Shown here piece after piece: positions 19,372 to 29,685 of a stretch of 64,000 nucleotides of DNA (its first letter is position 1; every line of letters starts with the position of its first letter). Origin of the DNA: Eutrigla gurnardus (Eukaryota; Chordata; Actinopteri; Perciformes; Triglidae). The stretch lies in the NCBI GenBank assembly GCA_963514095.1, contig OY741264.1, positions 30,287,598 to 30,351,597 on the forward strand, written 5' to 3'. The notes below the pieces were generated by a model. It ran no database searches. It had not been told where the DNA came from and was given only the letters and a program-made list of their open reading frames with translations. Position numbers and translations under genes: made by a program.

Positions 19372-21708
19372 ATGGCGTGTAAAGAAGAGGTTCCCTTTGA
19401 GCAACAGGACTGGGGCTCCAGACTGGACCAGGAGGATCCAGAGCCCCCACACATCAAAGAGGAACAGGAGGAAGTCTGGATCAGTCAGGAGGGAGAGCAA
19501 CTTCAAGGGCTGGAGGAGGCTGATATCAAGTTCCCAGTCACTCTTGTCCCTGTGAAGAGTGAAGAAGATGAAGACGATGAAGAGAAGCCTCAGTTCTCAA
19601 GGTTGGCTTCAGCTGCAGCCAGCAGCTCAACTGAACAGATGAAAAGAGAAGCTGGTGAAGAGGACTGTGGAGGACCAGAACCACAACCAGATACTGATGG
19701 CATGACTGAAGACTCTTCTGACATTGATGACATGACTGAAGACTCATCTGAGACTGATGACAGTGATGATTGGCAGGAGACCAGAGAACCTCAGTCAGGT
19801 TTAAAGGCTTGGACCGATAAAGAAGTCCCTGACAGTGATTCTAGATGTAGTACTGGTGAGAAACCCTTCAGATGCTCCGTATGTGGGAAAACATTTGACC
19901 ATAGACAACATATTAAGATACACATGAGAACTCACACAGGAGAAAAACCTTTCAGCTGCTCAGTTTGTAAGAAATCTTTCACGCACAGGGTAAGCTTAAT
20001 GACACACATGAGAACTCATACAGGAGAAAAACCCTTCAGCTGCTCAGTTTGTAAGAAAATTTTCACGCAGGGAGGACACTTAAAGACACACATGAGAACT
20101 CATACAGGAGAGAAACCTTTCAGCTGTTCAGTTTGTAAGAAAACTTTCATGCTGGGAGGTAACTTAAAGACACACATGAGAACTCATACAGGAGAGAAAC
20201 CTTTCAGCTGTTCAGTTTGTAAGAAAACTTTCACGCAGGGAGGACACTTAAAGACACACATGAGAACTCATACAGGAGAGAAACCTTTCAGCTGTTCAGT
20301 TTGTAAGAAATCTTTCACGGTGGGAGGACACTTAAAGTTACACATGAAAACTCACACAGGAGAAAAACCTTTCAGCTGCTCAGTTTGTCAGAAAACCTTC
20401 ATGTGGGCAGGAAGCTTAAAGAAACACATGAGAACACATACAGGAGAGAAACCTTTCAGCTGTTCAGTTTGTCAGAAAACTTTTACAGAAAGTGGAAATT
20501 TAAACGTACACTTCAGAACTCATACAGGAGAGAAACCTTTCAGCTGTTCAGTTTGTAAGAAATCTTTCACGGTGGGAGGACACTTAAAGTTACACATGAA
20601 AACTCACACAGGAGAAAAACCTTTCAGCTGCTCAGTTTGTCAGAAAACCTTCATGCGGGCAGGAAGCTTAAAGAAACACATGAGAACACATACAGGAGAG
20701 AAACCTTTCAGCTGCTCAGTTTGTCAGAAAACTTTTACAGAAAGTGGAAATTTAAACGTACACTTGAGAACTCATACAGGAGAGAAACCTTTCAGCTGTT
20801 CAGTTTGTAAGAAATCTTTCACGGTGGGAGGACACTTAAAGTTACACATGAAAACTCACACAGGAGAGAAACCTTTCAGCTGCTCAGTTTGTAAGAAATC
20901 TTTCACGCACAACGTAAGCTTAAAGACACACATGAGAACTCATACAGGAGAGAAACCTTTCAGCTGCTCAGTGTGTAAGAAAACTTTTACAGAAAGTGGA
21001 AGTTTAAAGGCACACATGAGAACTCATACAGGAGAAAAACCTTTCAGCTGTTCAGTTTGTCAGAAAACTTTTACAGAAAGTGGAAGTTTAAACGCACACA
21101 TGAGAACTCATACAGGAGAAAGACCTTTCAGCTGCTCAGTTTGTAAGAAATCTTTCACGCACAGGGTAAGCTTAAAAAAACACATGAGAACTCATACAGG
21201 AGAGAAACCTTTCAGCTGTTCAGTTTGTCAGAAAACTTTTACAGAAAGTGGAAGTTTAAACGCACACATGAGAACTCATACAGGAGAACGACCTTTCAGC
21301 TGTTCAGTTTGTAAGAAACCTTTCACGCAGAGCGCAGGCTTAAAGAGACACATGAGAACTCATACAGGAGAAAAACCTTTCAGCTGCTCAGTTTGTAAGA
21401 AATCTTTCACGCACAGGGTAAGCTTAAAAAAACACATGAGAACTCATACAGGAGAGAAACCTTTCAGCTGTTCAGTTTGTCAGAAAACTTTTACAGAAAG
21501 TGGAAATTTAAACGCACACATGAGAACTCATACAGGAGAACGACCTTTCAGCTGTTCAGTTTGTAAGAAACCTTTCACGCAGAGCGCAGGCTTAAAGAGA
21601 CACATGAGAACTCATACAGGAGAGAAACCTGTCAGCTGTTCAGTTTGTCAGAAAACTTTTACAGAAAGTGGAAGATTAAACGCACACATGAGAACGCATA
21701 CAGGATAG
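19372..21708 (+). CDS. C2H2 zinc-finger protein, 22 fingers (unit A)
   Basis: 778 residues from one exon (acceptor at 19356-19357). The start is the first Met after the acceptor; upstream exonic residues (DVQQL) suggest that homologues may begin in an earlier exon. Residues 1-160 are an acidic, Ser-rich leader typical of teleost cluster ZNF proteins (PEPPHIKEEQEEVWISQEGEQ). Residues 163-778 are 22 consecutive C2H2 fingers, CxxC-x12-HxxxH with TGEKPFSCSVC linkers. It is probably a nuclear sequence-specific DNA-binding regulator; the target is unknown. No KRAB domain is visible. Finger triplets 6-8/9-11 and 16-18/19-21 are near-copies. The stop falls in the linker (ACAGGATAG), followed by a decayed finger; unit B has the same stop, so it is ancestral. 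Confidence 0.93.
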   Translation: MACKEEVPFEQQDWGSRLDQEDPEPPHIKEEQEEVWISQEGEQLQGLEEADIKFPVTLVPVKSEEDEDDEEKPQFSRLASAAASSSTEQMKREAGEEDCGGPEPQPDTDGMTEDSSDIDDMTEDSSETDDSDDWQETREPQSGLKAWTDKEVPDSDSRCSTGEKPFRCSVCGKTFDHRQHIKIHMRTHTGEKPFSCSVCKKSFTHRVSLMTHMRTHTGEKPFSCSVCKKIFTQGGHLKTHMRTHTGEKPFSCSVCKKTFMLGGNLKTHMRTHTGEKPFSCSVCKKTFTQGGHLKTHMRTHTGEKPFSCSVCKKSFTVGGHLKLHMKTHTGEKPFSCSVCQKTFMWAGSLKKHMRTHTGEKPFSCSVCQKTFTESGNLNVHFRTHTGEKPFSCSVCKKSFTVGGHLKLHMKTHTGEKPFSCSVCQKTFMRAGSLKKHMRTHTGEKPFSCSVCQKTFTESGNLNVHLRTHTGEKPFSCSVCKKSFTVGGHLKLHMKTHTGEKPFSCSVCKKSFTHNVSLKTHMRTHTGEKPFSCSVCKKTFTESGSLKAHMRTHTGEKPFSCSVCQKTFTESGSLNAHMRTHTGERPFSCSVCKKSFTHRVSLKKHMRTHTGEKPFSCSVCQKTFTESGSLNAHMRTHTGERPFSCSVCKKPFTQSAGLKRHMRTHTGEKPFSCSVCKKSFTHRVSLKKHMRTHTGEKPFSCSVCQKTFTESGNLNAHMRTHTGERPFSCSVCKKPFTQSAGLKRHMRTHTGEKPVSCSVCQKTFTESGRLNAHMRTHTG

Positions 21709-21951
21709 AAACCTTTCAGCTGCTCAGTTTGTAAGAAACAATTCAAATATCTTCAAAATGTAAAGAGACAAGAGATTTCACACAGGATAGATGTTTCAGC
21801 TGCTCAGTTTGTAAAGAAGACTCGGTGAAACCTCGTATCTGGCTGGACCGTGTCTGGTCAATGTGCCTAATTGCAGATAAGTCAAACTTCTCAACTCAAT
21901 GATTATTTTGTTAAACACCACATGAAATGAAATCCATCTCTCTCTCGACTC
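21709..21951 (+). other. ZNF A 3' flank with a residual finger
   Basis: Immediately after the stop the frame encodes a finger-like remnant (FSCSVCKKQF...) ending in another TAG. The rest matches unit B 57219-57463. It ends at GACTC, the ERV target site. Confidence 0.7.
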
Positions 21952-22309
21952 TGTTATAAGAATTTTGTATAACCTCATGTCTTAAAGTTTTCTTAGTTCA
22001 GGTTACAGCTTTATGTGTTGAACTGTTTATTACTTTAGTATCCCCATGGCTGACCTAAATGTTATCAGAGGCCTGGTAGTCATGATGTCTTGTACATGAA
22101 GGTTAACTGTCAGTGACGCTTTATCTCCTGTGCCTTTAAAAGACTCAAGTCACAACAGTGATTTGAGCACTTCCTCTGTAGCATCCTCACACGTTGTTGC
22201 ATTGTAACTGCTCCTCTTGTACAAGATTAAAGTCAGACGTCGACTTTACTTTTGTCTCCAATCTCCTCCTTGGGTGAATTTATTAGTTTACGGGAAAATT
22301 CTTTTAACA
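21952..22309 (+). repeat. ERV 5' LTR
   Basis: 358 bp, TG...CA. It contains TTTAAAA near 22134 and ATTAAA near 22226 as candidate TATA and poly(A) signals. Confidence 0.92.
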
Positions 22310-22311
22310 TT

Positions 22312-22329
22312 TGGCGCCAAACGTGGGGC
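22312..22329 (+). other. ERV primer-binding site
   Basis: TGGCGCCAAACGTGGGGC lies 2 nt after the LTR. It differs at one position from the classical Lys1,2 PBS known from betaretroviruses and lentiviruses, which is unusual beside a gamma/epsilon-like pol and env. Confidence 0.8.
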
Positions 22330-22577
22330 CCAATATCTGTTTCTCTTCTCCAACTACCGGACCTGAACACCTTGCAAGGCGGGCCCGGCTGGAGAGGAGA
22401 GCAGTGACGGGGTCCGAACGAAGGAGGAATCTGAGGCATCAAAAATAAATTAGGTAGAGTATTAACCAATCAGATAAAAAAAAAAAGGTTTACTCAATAT
22501 AAATTAAAAAAAAATAATTCCTGAGTGAGGGTGGTTTCCACCATTCGGTAAAATATGGTTTGAACACTGTAGTGCAA

Positions 22578-22770
22578 CTAGGTTTAAAGTCCGTGGGATT
22601 GACGCCCGAAAAGCACCGTGAAGCTGCCAAGGATTGCTAGGTTTAAAGTCCGTGGGTTTGAGGCCCAAAAAGCACCGTGTAGCTGAATCCAGGGTTCTAA
22701 CCAGTAGTGCAGCTAGGTTTAAAGTCCGTGGGTTTGAGGCCCACAAAGCACCGTGTAGCTGAATCCAGGA
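22578..22770 (+). repeat. ERV leader direct repeats
   Basis: Three copies of CTAGGTTTAAAGTCCGTGGG start at 22578, 22637 and 22713 and continue into GCACCGTG(T/A)AGCTG. They sit between the PBS and gag, where packaging signals normally lie. Function is unknown. Confidence 0.85.
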
Positions 22771-22938
22771 TTCTCAACTTGCCGAGAATGGTTTTACCAA
22801 ATAGGAAGGAAACGTTTTCTACTCATTTAGCAAGACACAGAGAACTGTGTTGACGACAATCGACCAGTTACAAAGAAAAAAAAGAAAGGAGGGATTCTCC
22901 TATCGGGGTAGTTTTGATTAGGAGGGAGTCTTGCTAAT

Positions 22939-24039
22939 GTAACGGAGTGAATAAACAGTTATATGAATTTTATTTTAAATCCTGCAGAAATGGGTCCAGA
23001 CTTTTATTTTGTAGTTTTCTGTACAGGTTTGGATTGTGGGTAATTTGCAGCAGGAAGAGATTCTCCATGCTGCAGGTAGGTTGGGATTTCGTGGGTCTGC
23101 ATAAAAGTCTTTAAAAGTCATATTCACTCTGTATTGCATGAGACCAGATACCTTACGTTTTAAATGTATTATATGAGGTCATTATAAATCGCATTTTTGC
23201 GATGTTTGACTCTGTATTGTTGCTTTTATTTCGTTTTGCATTTTCGTTTGATCTTGGAAGACATTTGTATGGGAAAGTGCAACTGGTCATTTGACATTTA
23301 TTTTGTTTAGATGACGCACGCATCCTGGCCCTGAATCCACATACCAACTTTGGTTTTGTGTCTGACCCATGTGCAGGTAATCAATCAGATTTGTAGTTTA
23401 AGTTGTTTATGTTTTGTACGTTCTAAGTTTGCCTCGTGGCTGCGCTACCATTCGCGATCTCAAATGTGCTTAGCCTGCCACGTTATAACTGTATTTAAGT
23501 GTAATACCAGTTTTAGCCACAAGAGGCTAGTCTTTACCTTTGTATGAGCGCAGGTTGTGCAGCTCGTATATTGAAAATGGATGAAACAGTGCCTTTTCTG
23601 TATACTACATGTCAGATATGTTTTCTTTTTGAATATTTTTCTATCTGTTTATTTTTATATGTTTATGTACTACACTATATGATCACTACATCAGAATTTA
23701 GATACATTTAGATAAGAATTAGAATTATAAGTATTTCTCACTCACACCTTATTCACATTTTGATGATACATTCTTCCCTTTTGGAATTTTATTTGTTTAT
23801 TTTATTAACCCACCATATACCATTAGAAATATATTACGATTACAGTAGTACTCGTTAGTATTTGTACAGGCAGCAGGAAGAGATTCTCCATGCTGCAGAT
23901 GACGCACGCATCCTGGCCCTGAATCCACATACCAACTTTGGTTTTGTGTCTGACCCATGTGCAGAATAAAAGGCTTCATCCGCTATTGGGAGTCATCTTG
24001 TTTCCACACAACGCAGAGCAACAGTACAGACCAGTAACA
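22939..24039 (+). repeat. Gypsy-B 5' LTR with internal duplication
   Basis: 1101 bp. It contains a 29+66-bp segment twice: at 23047-23075 plus 23311-23376, separated by a 235-bp GT...AG interval, and at 23870-23964 without that interval. AATAAAAG follows the second copy at 23965. The same layout is in the 3' LTR. Confidence 0.92.
23076..23310 (+). other. Intron-like segment in the Gypsy-B LTR
   Basis: It begins CAG|GTAGGT and ends TTTATTTTGTTTAG|ATG, strong splice consensus at both ends. The downstream duplicate (23870-23964) joins the flanks exactly at these borders. The same interval in the 3' LTR is 30729-30963. Confidence 0.7.
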
Positions 24040-24040
24040 T

Positions 24041-24057
24041 TGGTGCCGTGATTCCCG
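24041..24057 (+). other. Gypsy-B primer-binding site
   Basis: TGGTGCCGTGATTCCCG lies 1 nt after the LTR and starts with TGG; the tRNA is not assigned. Confidence 0.65.
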
Positions 24058-24276
24058 TGGACTTCAGTTGGTCGTCCATCAACGCCTCTTCGGACCAGTG
24101 GGCCTGTCATCATCCTGCAGATCAGCTGAGCTTATTTTCGGGTCATAGTAGCCGCAGCATGTAGATGTTTGCATTTTGAGTAAATGTAGTAGTAAGTGTA
24201 TCATAGTGTATATAGGTGCTCTCTATTTCTCTACCTTTCTTCACCTTTCTCTATTTCTCTTATCTTTTGGATTATA

Positions 24277-25686
24277 ATGGATAGCCCACAGCGTAATGGT
24301 TTACAGGGCTTTCAGACACCTGTCAGTGTAGGTCGAGGTAGAGGGTTACTGAGGGCGCCCATTCCCTTCCCAGACATTAACACTACAGTAGGTAGAGGTG
24401 TAGGGATGGCAGCTTCAAGTTCTCTTGTTAGTGACACACACACACACTGTTGCACACAGCATGATAGCCTCTCTATGCCCCAGGTCCCCTGCACATCCAC
24501 TCCCAACACTGAACATGACATTCTAGGTCAGATGGGTAACATTGTGCAACACATAGGTCAGCAGTTAGCTGATAGTCTCCTCGCACACTTGAGCAGGTCT
24601 AGCCCAGCAGAGGTAGCTGCCTCTAGTGTACACAGTGACAGTCACACCCCAGCTCAGGACTCCGTGTCAAGTTCATCTCAGCTTCGCATCGTGAATCAGA
24701 GAAAAGTGAAAGATCCTCCTACGTTCAGAGGTGACGCATCTGACACTGTTACACTGGAAGAACGGATTGAACTGATGCGCACCTTCATACGGAAGGGAGG
24801 CCTGTCTACCGAGGAACAAGGTGAGGAGATTCTCATCCACTTAAGGGGCAAAGCCAAAGATGTTGTCAAAGTGAGCGTGAAGTCTAGTGGGGTTGATGTC
24901 AAAAGTAGCCCAGATTCCATATACAGCCTTTTAAGGAAACACTTCAGTTGTAAGCAGTTTTCACCTCTTCCTCTGCAAGACTTCTATACAACTCTCCCTG
25001 AGTCACAGGAAGACCCCTATGACTACTGGCTGCGCCTTAACCGTGCCGCTGATGTGACTGCAGAGTGTCTCAAGGAACAGGGTAAGCAGCAGGATAGCCT
25101 GTCCATTGAGGTCACACGCATGTTCATTAGGAACTGCCCAAGCCCAGACTTAGCTCTCACCTTCCGCTCTAAGACTATTGACAAGTGGTCAGCTGCTGAG
25201 GTACAGGAAGTCTTGAATGAGTACCACTCAGAGAAGGTTATCAAGGCAGCAGGCAAGAGGAATGATAAGAGGGAAGTGGCTATGAACAGAATGGAGGTGA
25301 ACACTAGCTCAGCGCCTCATTGTAATGTCCAGCCTTCACTGCAGCCACAGTGTAATGCACAGCCTCCAGCACAGCCCCTGTGTAGTGCTCAGCCTCCACC
25401 CCAGTCCGCCTCTACTGACAACTCTGCTCTGGAGAGGATGATTAGTATGCTGGAGAAAGTTCTCACGAGTAAGGCACAGTCCAGACCAGCAACTAGAGGG
25501 TCGAGTGGCTTACCTCGGATTCAAGGTCTTAATGACACGCCATGTTTAGTCTGTAAAGATGCCTCTCACTCTGCTTTGTCACACTGCAAAGATAACAAGC
25601 TGTGTTTCCAGTGCTTTTCACCTGATCACGCCAGGAACAGATGTCCACTCAGGAGTGCAGCGCCGGCTGGCCAGTCATCAAACTAA
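24277..25686 (+). CDS. Gypsy-B gag
   Basis: 469 residues from MDSPQRNGL. An upstream in-frame ATG at 24196 would add a hydrophobic stretch and is less likely to be the start. A retrotransposon capsid-like region covers roughly residues 150-320 (DPPTFRGDASD..., DFYTTLPESQEDPYDYWLRL). A Gln/Pro-rich linker with repeated AQPP follows, then the zinc knuckles CLVCKDASHSALSHC and CFQCFSPDHARNRC. It forms the retrotransposon particle. The frame overlaps the protease ORF by 46 nt, consistent with frameshifted gag-pol expression. Confidence 0.88.
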   Translation: MDSPQRNGLQGFQTPVSVGRGRGLLRAPIPFPDINTTVGRGVGMAASSSLVSDTHTHCCTQHDSLSMPQVPCTSTPNTEHDILGQMGNIVQHIGQQLADSLLAHLSRSSPAEVAASSVHSDSHTPAQDSVSSSSQLRIVNQRKVKDPPTFRGDASDTVTLEERIELMRTFIRKGGLSTEEQGEEILIHLRGKAKDVVKVSVKSSGVDVKSSPDSIYSLLRKHFSCKQFSPLPLQDFYTTLPESQEDPYDYWLRLNRAADVTAECLKEQGKQQDSLSIEVTRMFIRNCPSPDLALTFRSKTIDKWSAAEVQEVLNEYHSEKVIKAAGKRNDKREVAMNRMEVNTSSAPHCNVQPSLQPQCNAQPPAQPLCSAQPPPQSASTDNSALERMISMLEKVLTSKAQSRPATRGSSGLPRIQGLNDTPCLVCKDASHSALSHCKDNKLCFQCFSPDHARNRCPLRSAAPAGQSSN

Positions 25687-26444
25687 CTGATCTGCGTGTA
25701 GGGGAGAACCACGTAGATCTTCAGAGTGAGCCTCCCACCTCTAGCTTTGAAGCTTTTTCAGATTATGAAACTTTAAGTCAGTTGTACAGTAGTGATATTT
25801 CTTCAGAGAAAACAATTATTTTTCAGAGGTTACAGACAGTTCCTAAGTCTGACAGTTTATTTTACACATCAGTTTCAATTGAGAATGGACCCACTTTTAA
25901 AGCTCTTATTGATAGTGGATCCATGGCATGCACTCTTAGTGAGTCTGCTGAAGCGAGTTTAGTGAACAGCATTCCAAGCATCAAGAAGCAGTCAGCACAA
26001 GACATTGTCATTGTTGGCTGTGGAGGCCATCGCGTCATACCGACAGCAATCTATGACCTTAACATCACAGTGTACGGCTGCTCCATGACGGTTCCTACTT
26101 TAGTGGTGCCAGGTCAGACAGAGGAGTTGATTCTGGGCACCAACGCCATCAAGAAGCTTTTGATGCAGCTGAGAGAAACGAGTGCCTCTGGAGACTTCTG
26201 TCCACGCCCAGCCATAACCAGTGATGAGTGCTGCGAGTTCTTGTCCCTTTTCTCCAACACTGAGAGGTGGAGAGGTGAATCTGTGCCTGAGAGAGTAGGT
26301 ACTGTAAAGCTCCAGAGAAGTGTGACGTTAGAGCCGCATACAGAACACCTGGTTTGGGGAAAGCTGCCTGTGTCGTCAGTCCTGTCTGTAGGCAGCACAG
26401 TCATCGTTGACCGACAAAGTCAAGGTCAAGGCCGAAGCAGATAA
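25641..26444 (+). CDS. Gypsy-B protease
   Basis: An open frame overlapping the end of gag. The aspartic protease active site is FKALIDSGSMACTL, with the distal LILGTNAI motif typical of retropepsin-like folds. It stops at 26442-26444, after which similar low-divergence coding continues in another frame (26444-26806), so pol is frameshifted here. Confidence 0.82.
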   Translation: MSTQECSAGWPVIKLTDLRVGENHVDLQSEPPTSSFEAFSDYETLSQLYSSDISSEKTIIFQRLQTVPKSDSLFYTSVSIENGPTFKALIDSGSMACTLSESAEASLVNSIPSIKKQSAQDIVIVGCGGHRVIPTAIYDLNITVYGCSMTVPTLVVPGQTEELILGTNAIKKLLMQLRETSASGDFCPRPAITSDECCEFLSLFSNTERWRGESVPERVGTVKLQRSVTLEPHTEHLVWGKLPVSSVLSVGSTVIVDRQSQGQGRSR

Positions 26445-28268
26445 TGGTTGGCAGAGTGATCACACCACTTTGGGGAGATGGTTCTATCCCACTGAAAGTC
26501 ATCAATCCAACCAGCCACAGAGTTGTGTTGAAAAGAAACACCAAGATAGCTGACGTGTCACCTTGTATTGCTGTGGAAGACCTGCCACAACCTACACAGA
26601 TCAACTCTAATGTGCAATGTGCTGAAAACAGCCCCTCTCCAACACACAGATCCAGTGAAGAGATGAGACGTGTTCTATGCAACCTGAATCTCTCTGACAT
26701 TGACTTAGAGTCTTGTGAAGTGTCCGCACACTGGAAAGACAGACTGCTACAGATCATCGAAAGAGTCAATCTTCTCAAGGGACAAAATGGACTGTGGAGA
26801 AGCTAAAGATTTTGTTCACCGCATTCATCTGACTGACGACAGACCCTTTCGTATGCCGTACAGGCGAATACCACCAAGCAAGTATGCTAAACTAAGAACA
26901 GCTCTGAATGAGATGGAGGAGAAAGGAATCATTCGCAAGTCGCACAGTGATTATGCCTCTCCCCTTGTCTTAGTCTGGAAGAAGAACGGTGACTTAAGGA
27001 TCTGTATAGACTTCAGATGGCTGAATGCACGGACAGTCAGAGACGCCTACCCACTGCCACACCAGTCAGATGTGTTAGCTGCTCTGGGTGGAAACGCCTT
27101 CTTCTCCACTATGGACCTGACATCAGGTTACTATAATGTGCCTCTACAGGAAGAACACAAAAAGTACACAGCCTTTTCTTCACCGTTTGGCCTACACGAG
27201 TACAACAGGCTCCCTCAGGGGTTATCCAACAGTCCAGCCACCTTCATGAGAATGATGATGTCCATCTTTAGAGATGAGAACTTCAGCAGTGTACTCTGCT
27301 ATTTAGATGATCTGATGGTGTTTGCGCTGTCTGAGTCCGTGGCTCTTCAGCGCCTCGAAATGGTCTTCTCACGTCTGGCCAGGCACAATTTGAAGCTAGC
27401 CCCTAAGAAGTGCTTCTTTCTAAGACGGTCTGTTAAGTTCTTGGGCCACATCATCTGTGAGGAAGGCATTAAGACAGACCCAGACAAAGTCGAGGCCATC
27501 AACAAAGTCCAGCGAATTGATCTGATGGAAGCTGATGGACAGACACCATGCCCAAAGAAGTTAAGGTCGTTCCTTGGTATGGTGCTGTACTACCAACACT
27601 TCATTGAAGGATGCTCTGCTAAGGCCAAGCCACTCTTCCAGTTAACATCGGGATCCAGCAAGCAGACTCCTGTGAAAAAGGGGAGAAAGCCTAGAAGGAG
27701 ACTGTGTTACGCTAAGCTCACTCCCGCTGACTGGACACCTGCTTGTCAGAACGCATTTGAGATGCTGAAGTCAGATCTGCTGCAGAGTGTGATTTTGGCT
27801 CATCCATTGTTCGACCAGCCTTTCGTTTTGGCCATTGATGCATCCTTTGACGGAGTCGGGGCAGTTCTCTCTCAAGTCCCTCCTGGTGAAGAGATAGCAA
27901 GACCTGTAGCCTTTGCCAGCAGGACACTCTCTCGCTCGCAGATGAACTACCCCGCTCACAGACTGGAGTTCTTTGCATTGAAGTGGGCTGTCTGCGAAAA
28001 GTTCAGCCATTGGCTTAAAGGACGTCACTTCACAGCATGGACCGACAACAACCCTTTGACATATATCCTGACAAAACCCAGGCTAGATGCTTGTGAGCAA
28101 CGCTGGGTGGCTAAACTCGCATCATACAGCTTTGATCTGAAATATGTTCCAGGCCCCAGAAATGTTGTCGCTGATGCCTTGAGCAGAGAGCCATTTGTCC
28201 AGTCTTGCATAAGCCATCGTCACAGAGCCATATGTGTCGCTCCTGAGGAATGTCAGTGGTTATGGTGA
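26444..28268 (+). pseudogene. Gypsy-B reverse transcriptase and RNase H
   Basis: 26444-26806 (PLKVINPTSHRVVLKRNTKI) is the region before RT. A frame change near 26790 leads into the long frame 26715-28268: RICIDFRWLN, the D in FSTMDLTSGYYNV, LPQGLSNSPATF, and the catalytic YLDDLMVF (LDD rather than VDD). RNase H has the D in AIDASFDGVG, E in RLEFFALKWAV and D in WTDNNPLTYI, then RNVVADALSRE. The core is intact; the frame changes on both sides are what disable it. Confidence 0.88.
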
Positions 28269-29685
28269 CGACACTGTCCAGCACGCATTCAAGTACACCA
28301 ACAACCACCAGAGGGTTCTCAGATCAGGCAAAGATCCACAGAACACACCCAGCGGTGGAAGTGGTTCAGTCGAAGCTCCAGAGATTTCAGCTGTTTTCAG
28401 TGCACACTCCACTGGTGGACTGAGTGAGGTACTGGGTGCGGGCCTAGCTGTTCCTCAATTGCAGCAGGCTAATTCCCCCATTCCTCACAGCAGTTTTATG
28501 AGCCAGCAGGGACAAGATGGGACCATCAGTCGAGTGCTCTACTACGTTGAGAGACGTCGAAAGCCATCTAAGAGTGAGAGAACAGATGAACCCTCCAGTG
28601 TACGTCAGCTCCTGAAATATTGGGACAAGTTGATCATCCGTGATGGTATGCTGTGCAAAGTGAGAAGAGACGGCAACATGAACAGGCGTCTTTTTCTGTT
28701 TGTGGTGCCTGACTCCCTCAAAACACAAGTTCTAAACGGAATTCATGATGCAGCTGGTCACCAGGGGAAGAGCCGAACACTGTCACTAGCAAGGCAGAGA
28801 TTCTTCTGGGTTGGAATGAAGCGTGATGTCGACAGCCACGTGAAGAATTGTTACCGCTGTGTTGTGGGAAAGACCCCAGAGCCCAATGCCTGTGCTCCAT
28901 TGGAGAATATCCGCACATCAGAGCCGATGGAGTTGGTCTGCATCGACTTTTGGTCTGCGGAGGTCAGCGATGGCAAGTCCATGGATGTCTTGGTTGTAAC
29001 AGACCACTTTTCCAAGATGGCGCATGCTTTCCCATGCAAGAATCAGTCTGCCAAGCAAGTAGCTCGAAAACTCTGGAATGACTTCTTTCTCATCTACGGC
29101 TTTCCAAAGAGAATTCACTCTGACCAAGGAGCAAATTTCGAAAGCAAGTTGATCAAGGAACTATTGTCTCTATCAGGTGTTGAAAAGTCACATACAACAC
29201 CGTACCACCCCATGGGTAACGGCGTTGTTGAAAGATTCAACAGAACCCTTGGATCCATGATCAGAACTCTGCCTCCGAAGTCTAAAGCCAAATGGCCTCA
29301 GATGTTACAGCTTCTCACCTTCTGTTACAACTGCACAGAGCACGAGACGACTGGCTTTGCACCTTTCTATCTAATGTTTGGTCGAGTCCCTCGTCTCCCA
29401 GTTGACATCCTGTTCCAGAGCGTCCTCTCTGACGAAGTGGTGGTGGACCACAGTGAGTTTGTGTCCCGCCTGAAGAAAGACCTGCGTGAAGCGGCACAGA
29501 TTGCACAGAGGCACAGTCAGAAAGAACAGACACGACATGCCAGGCTCTACAACAAGAAAGTCAAAGGCTCACCACTTGCCGTTGGTGACAGAGTGCTCAT
29601 TGCGAACAGAGGTGAAAGAGGTAAAAGGAAGGTAGCCGACAAATGGGACTACAACTACGTACGAAGTTGTAGTCGTGAACCCTGA
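28234..29685 (+). pseudogene. Gypsy-B integrase
   Basis: The HHCC zinc domain is HDAAGHQGKSRTLSLARQRFFW...CYRCVVGK. The catalytic core has the D of CIDFWSAEV, D of HSDQGANFESK and E of GNGVVERFNRTL. It is followed by FYLMFGRVPRLPVDI and RVLIANRGERGKRKVADKW. The frame then breaks just before the GPY/F-like continuation (YEVVVVNPDINVYK) in the next frame. The N-terminal join to RNase H is also out of frame. Confidence 0.87.

Noticed and set aside
19858..21708. Regular 84-bp direct repeats resembling a CRISPR-like array
   Set aside because: They are C2H2 finger codons in frame, in a vertebrate gene.
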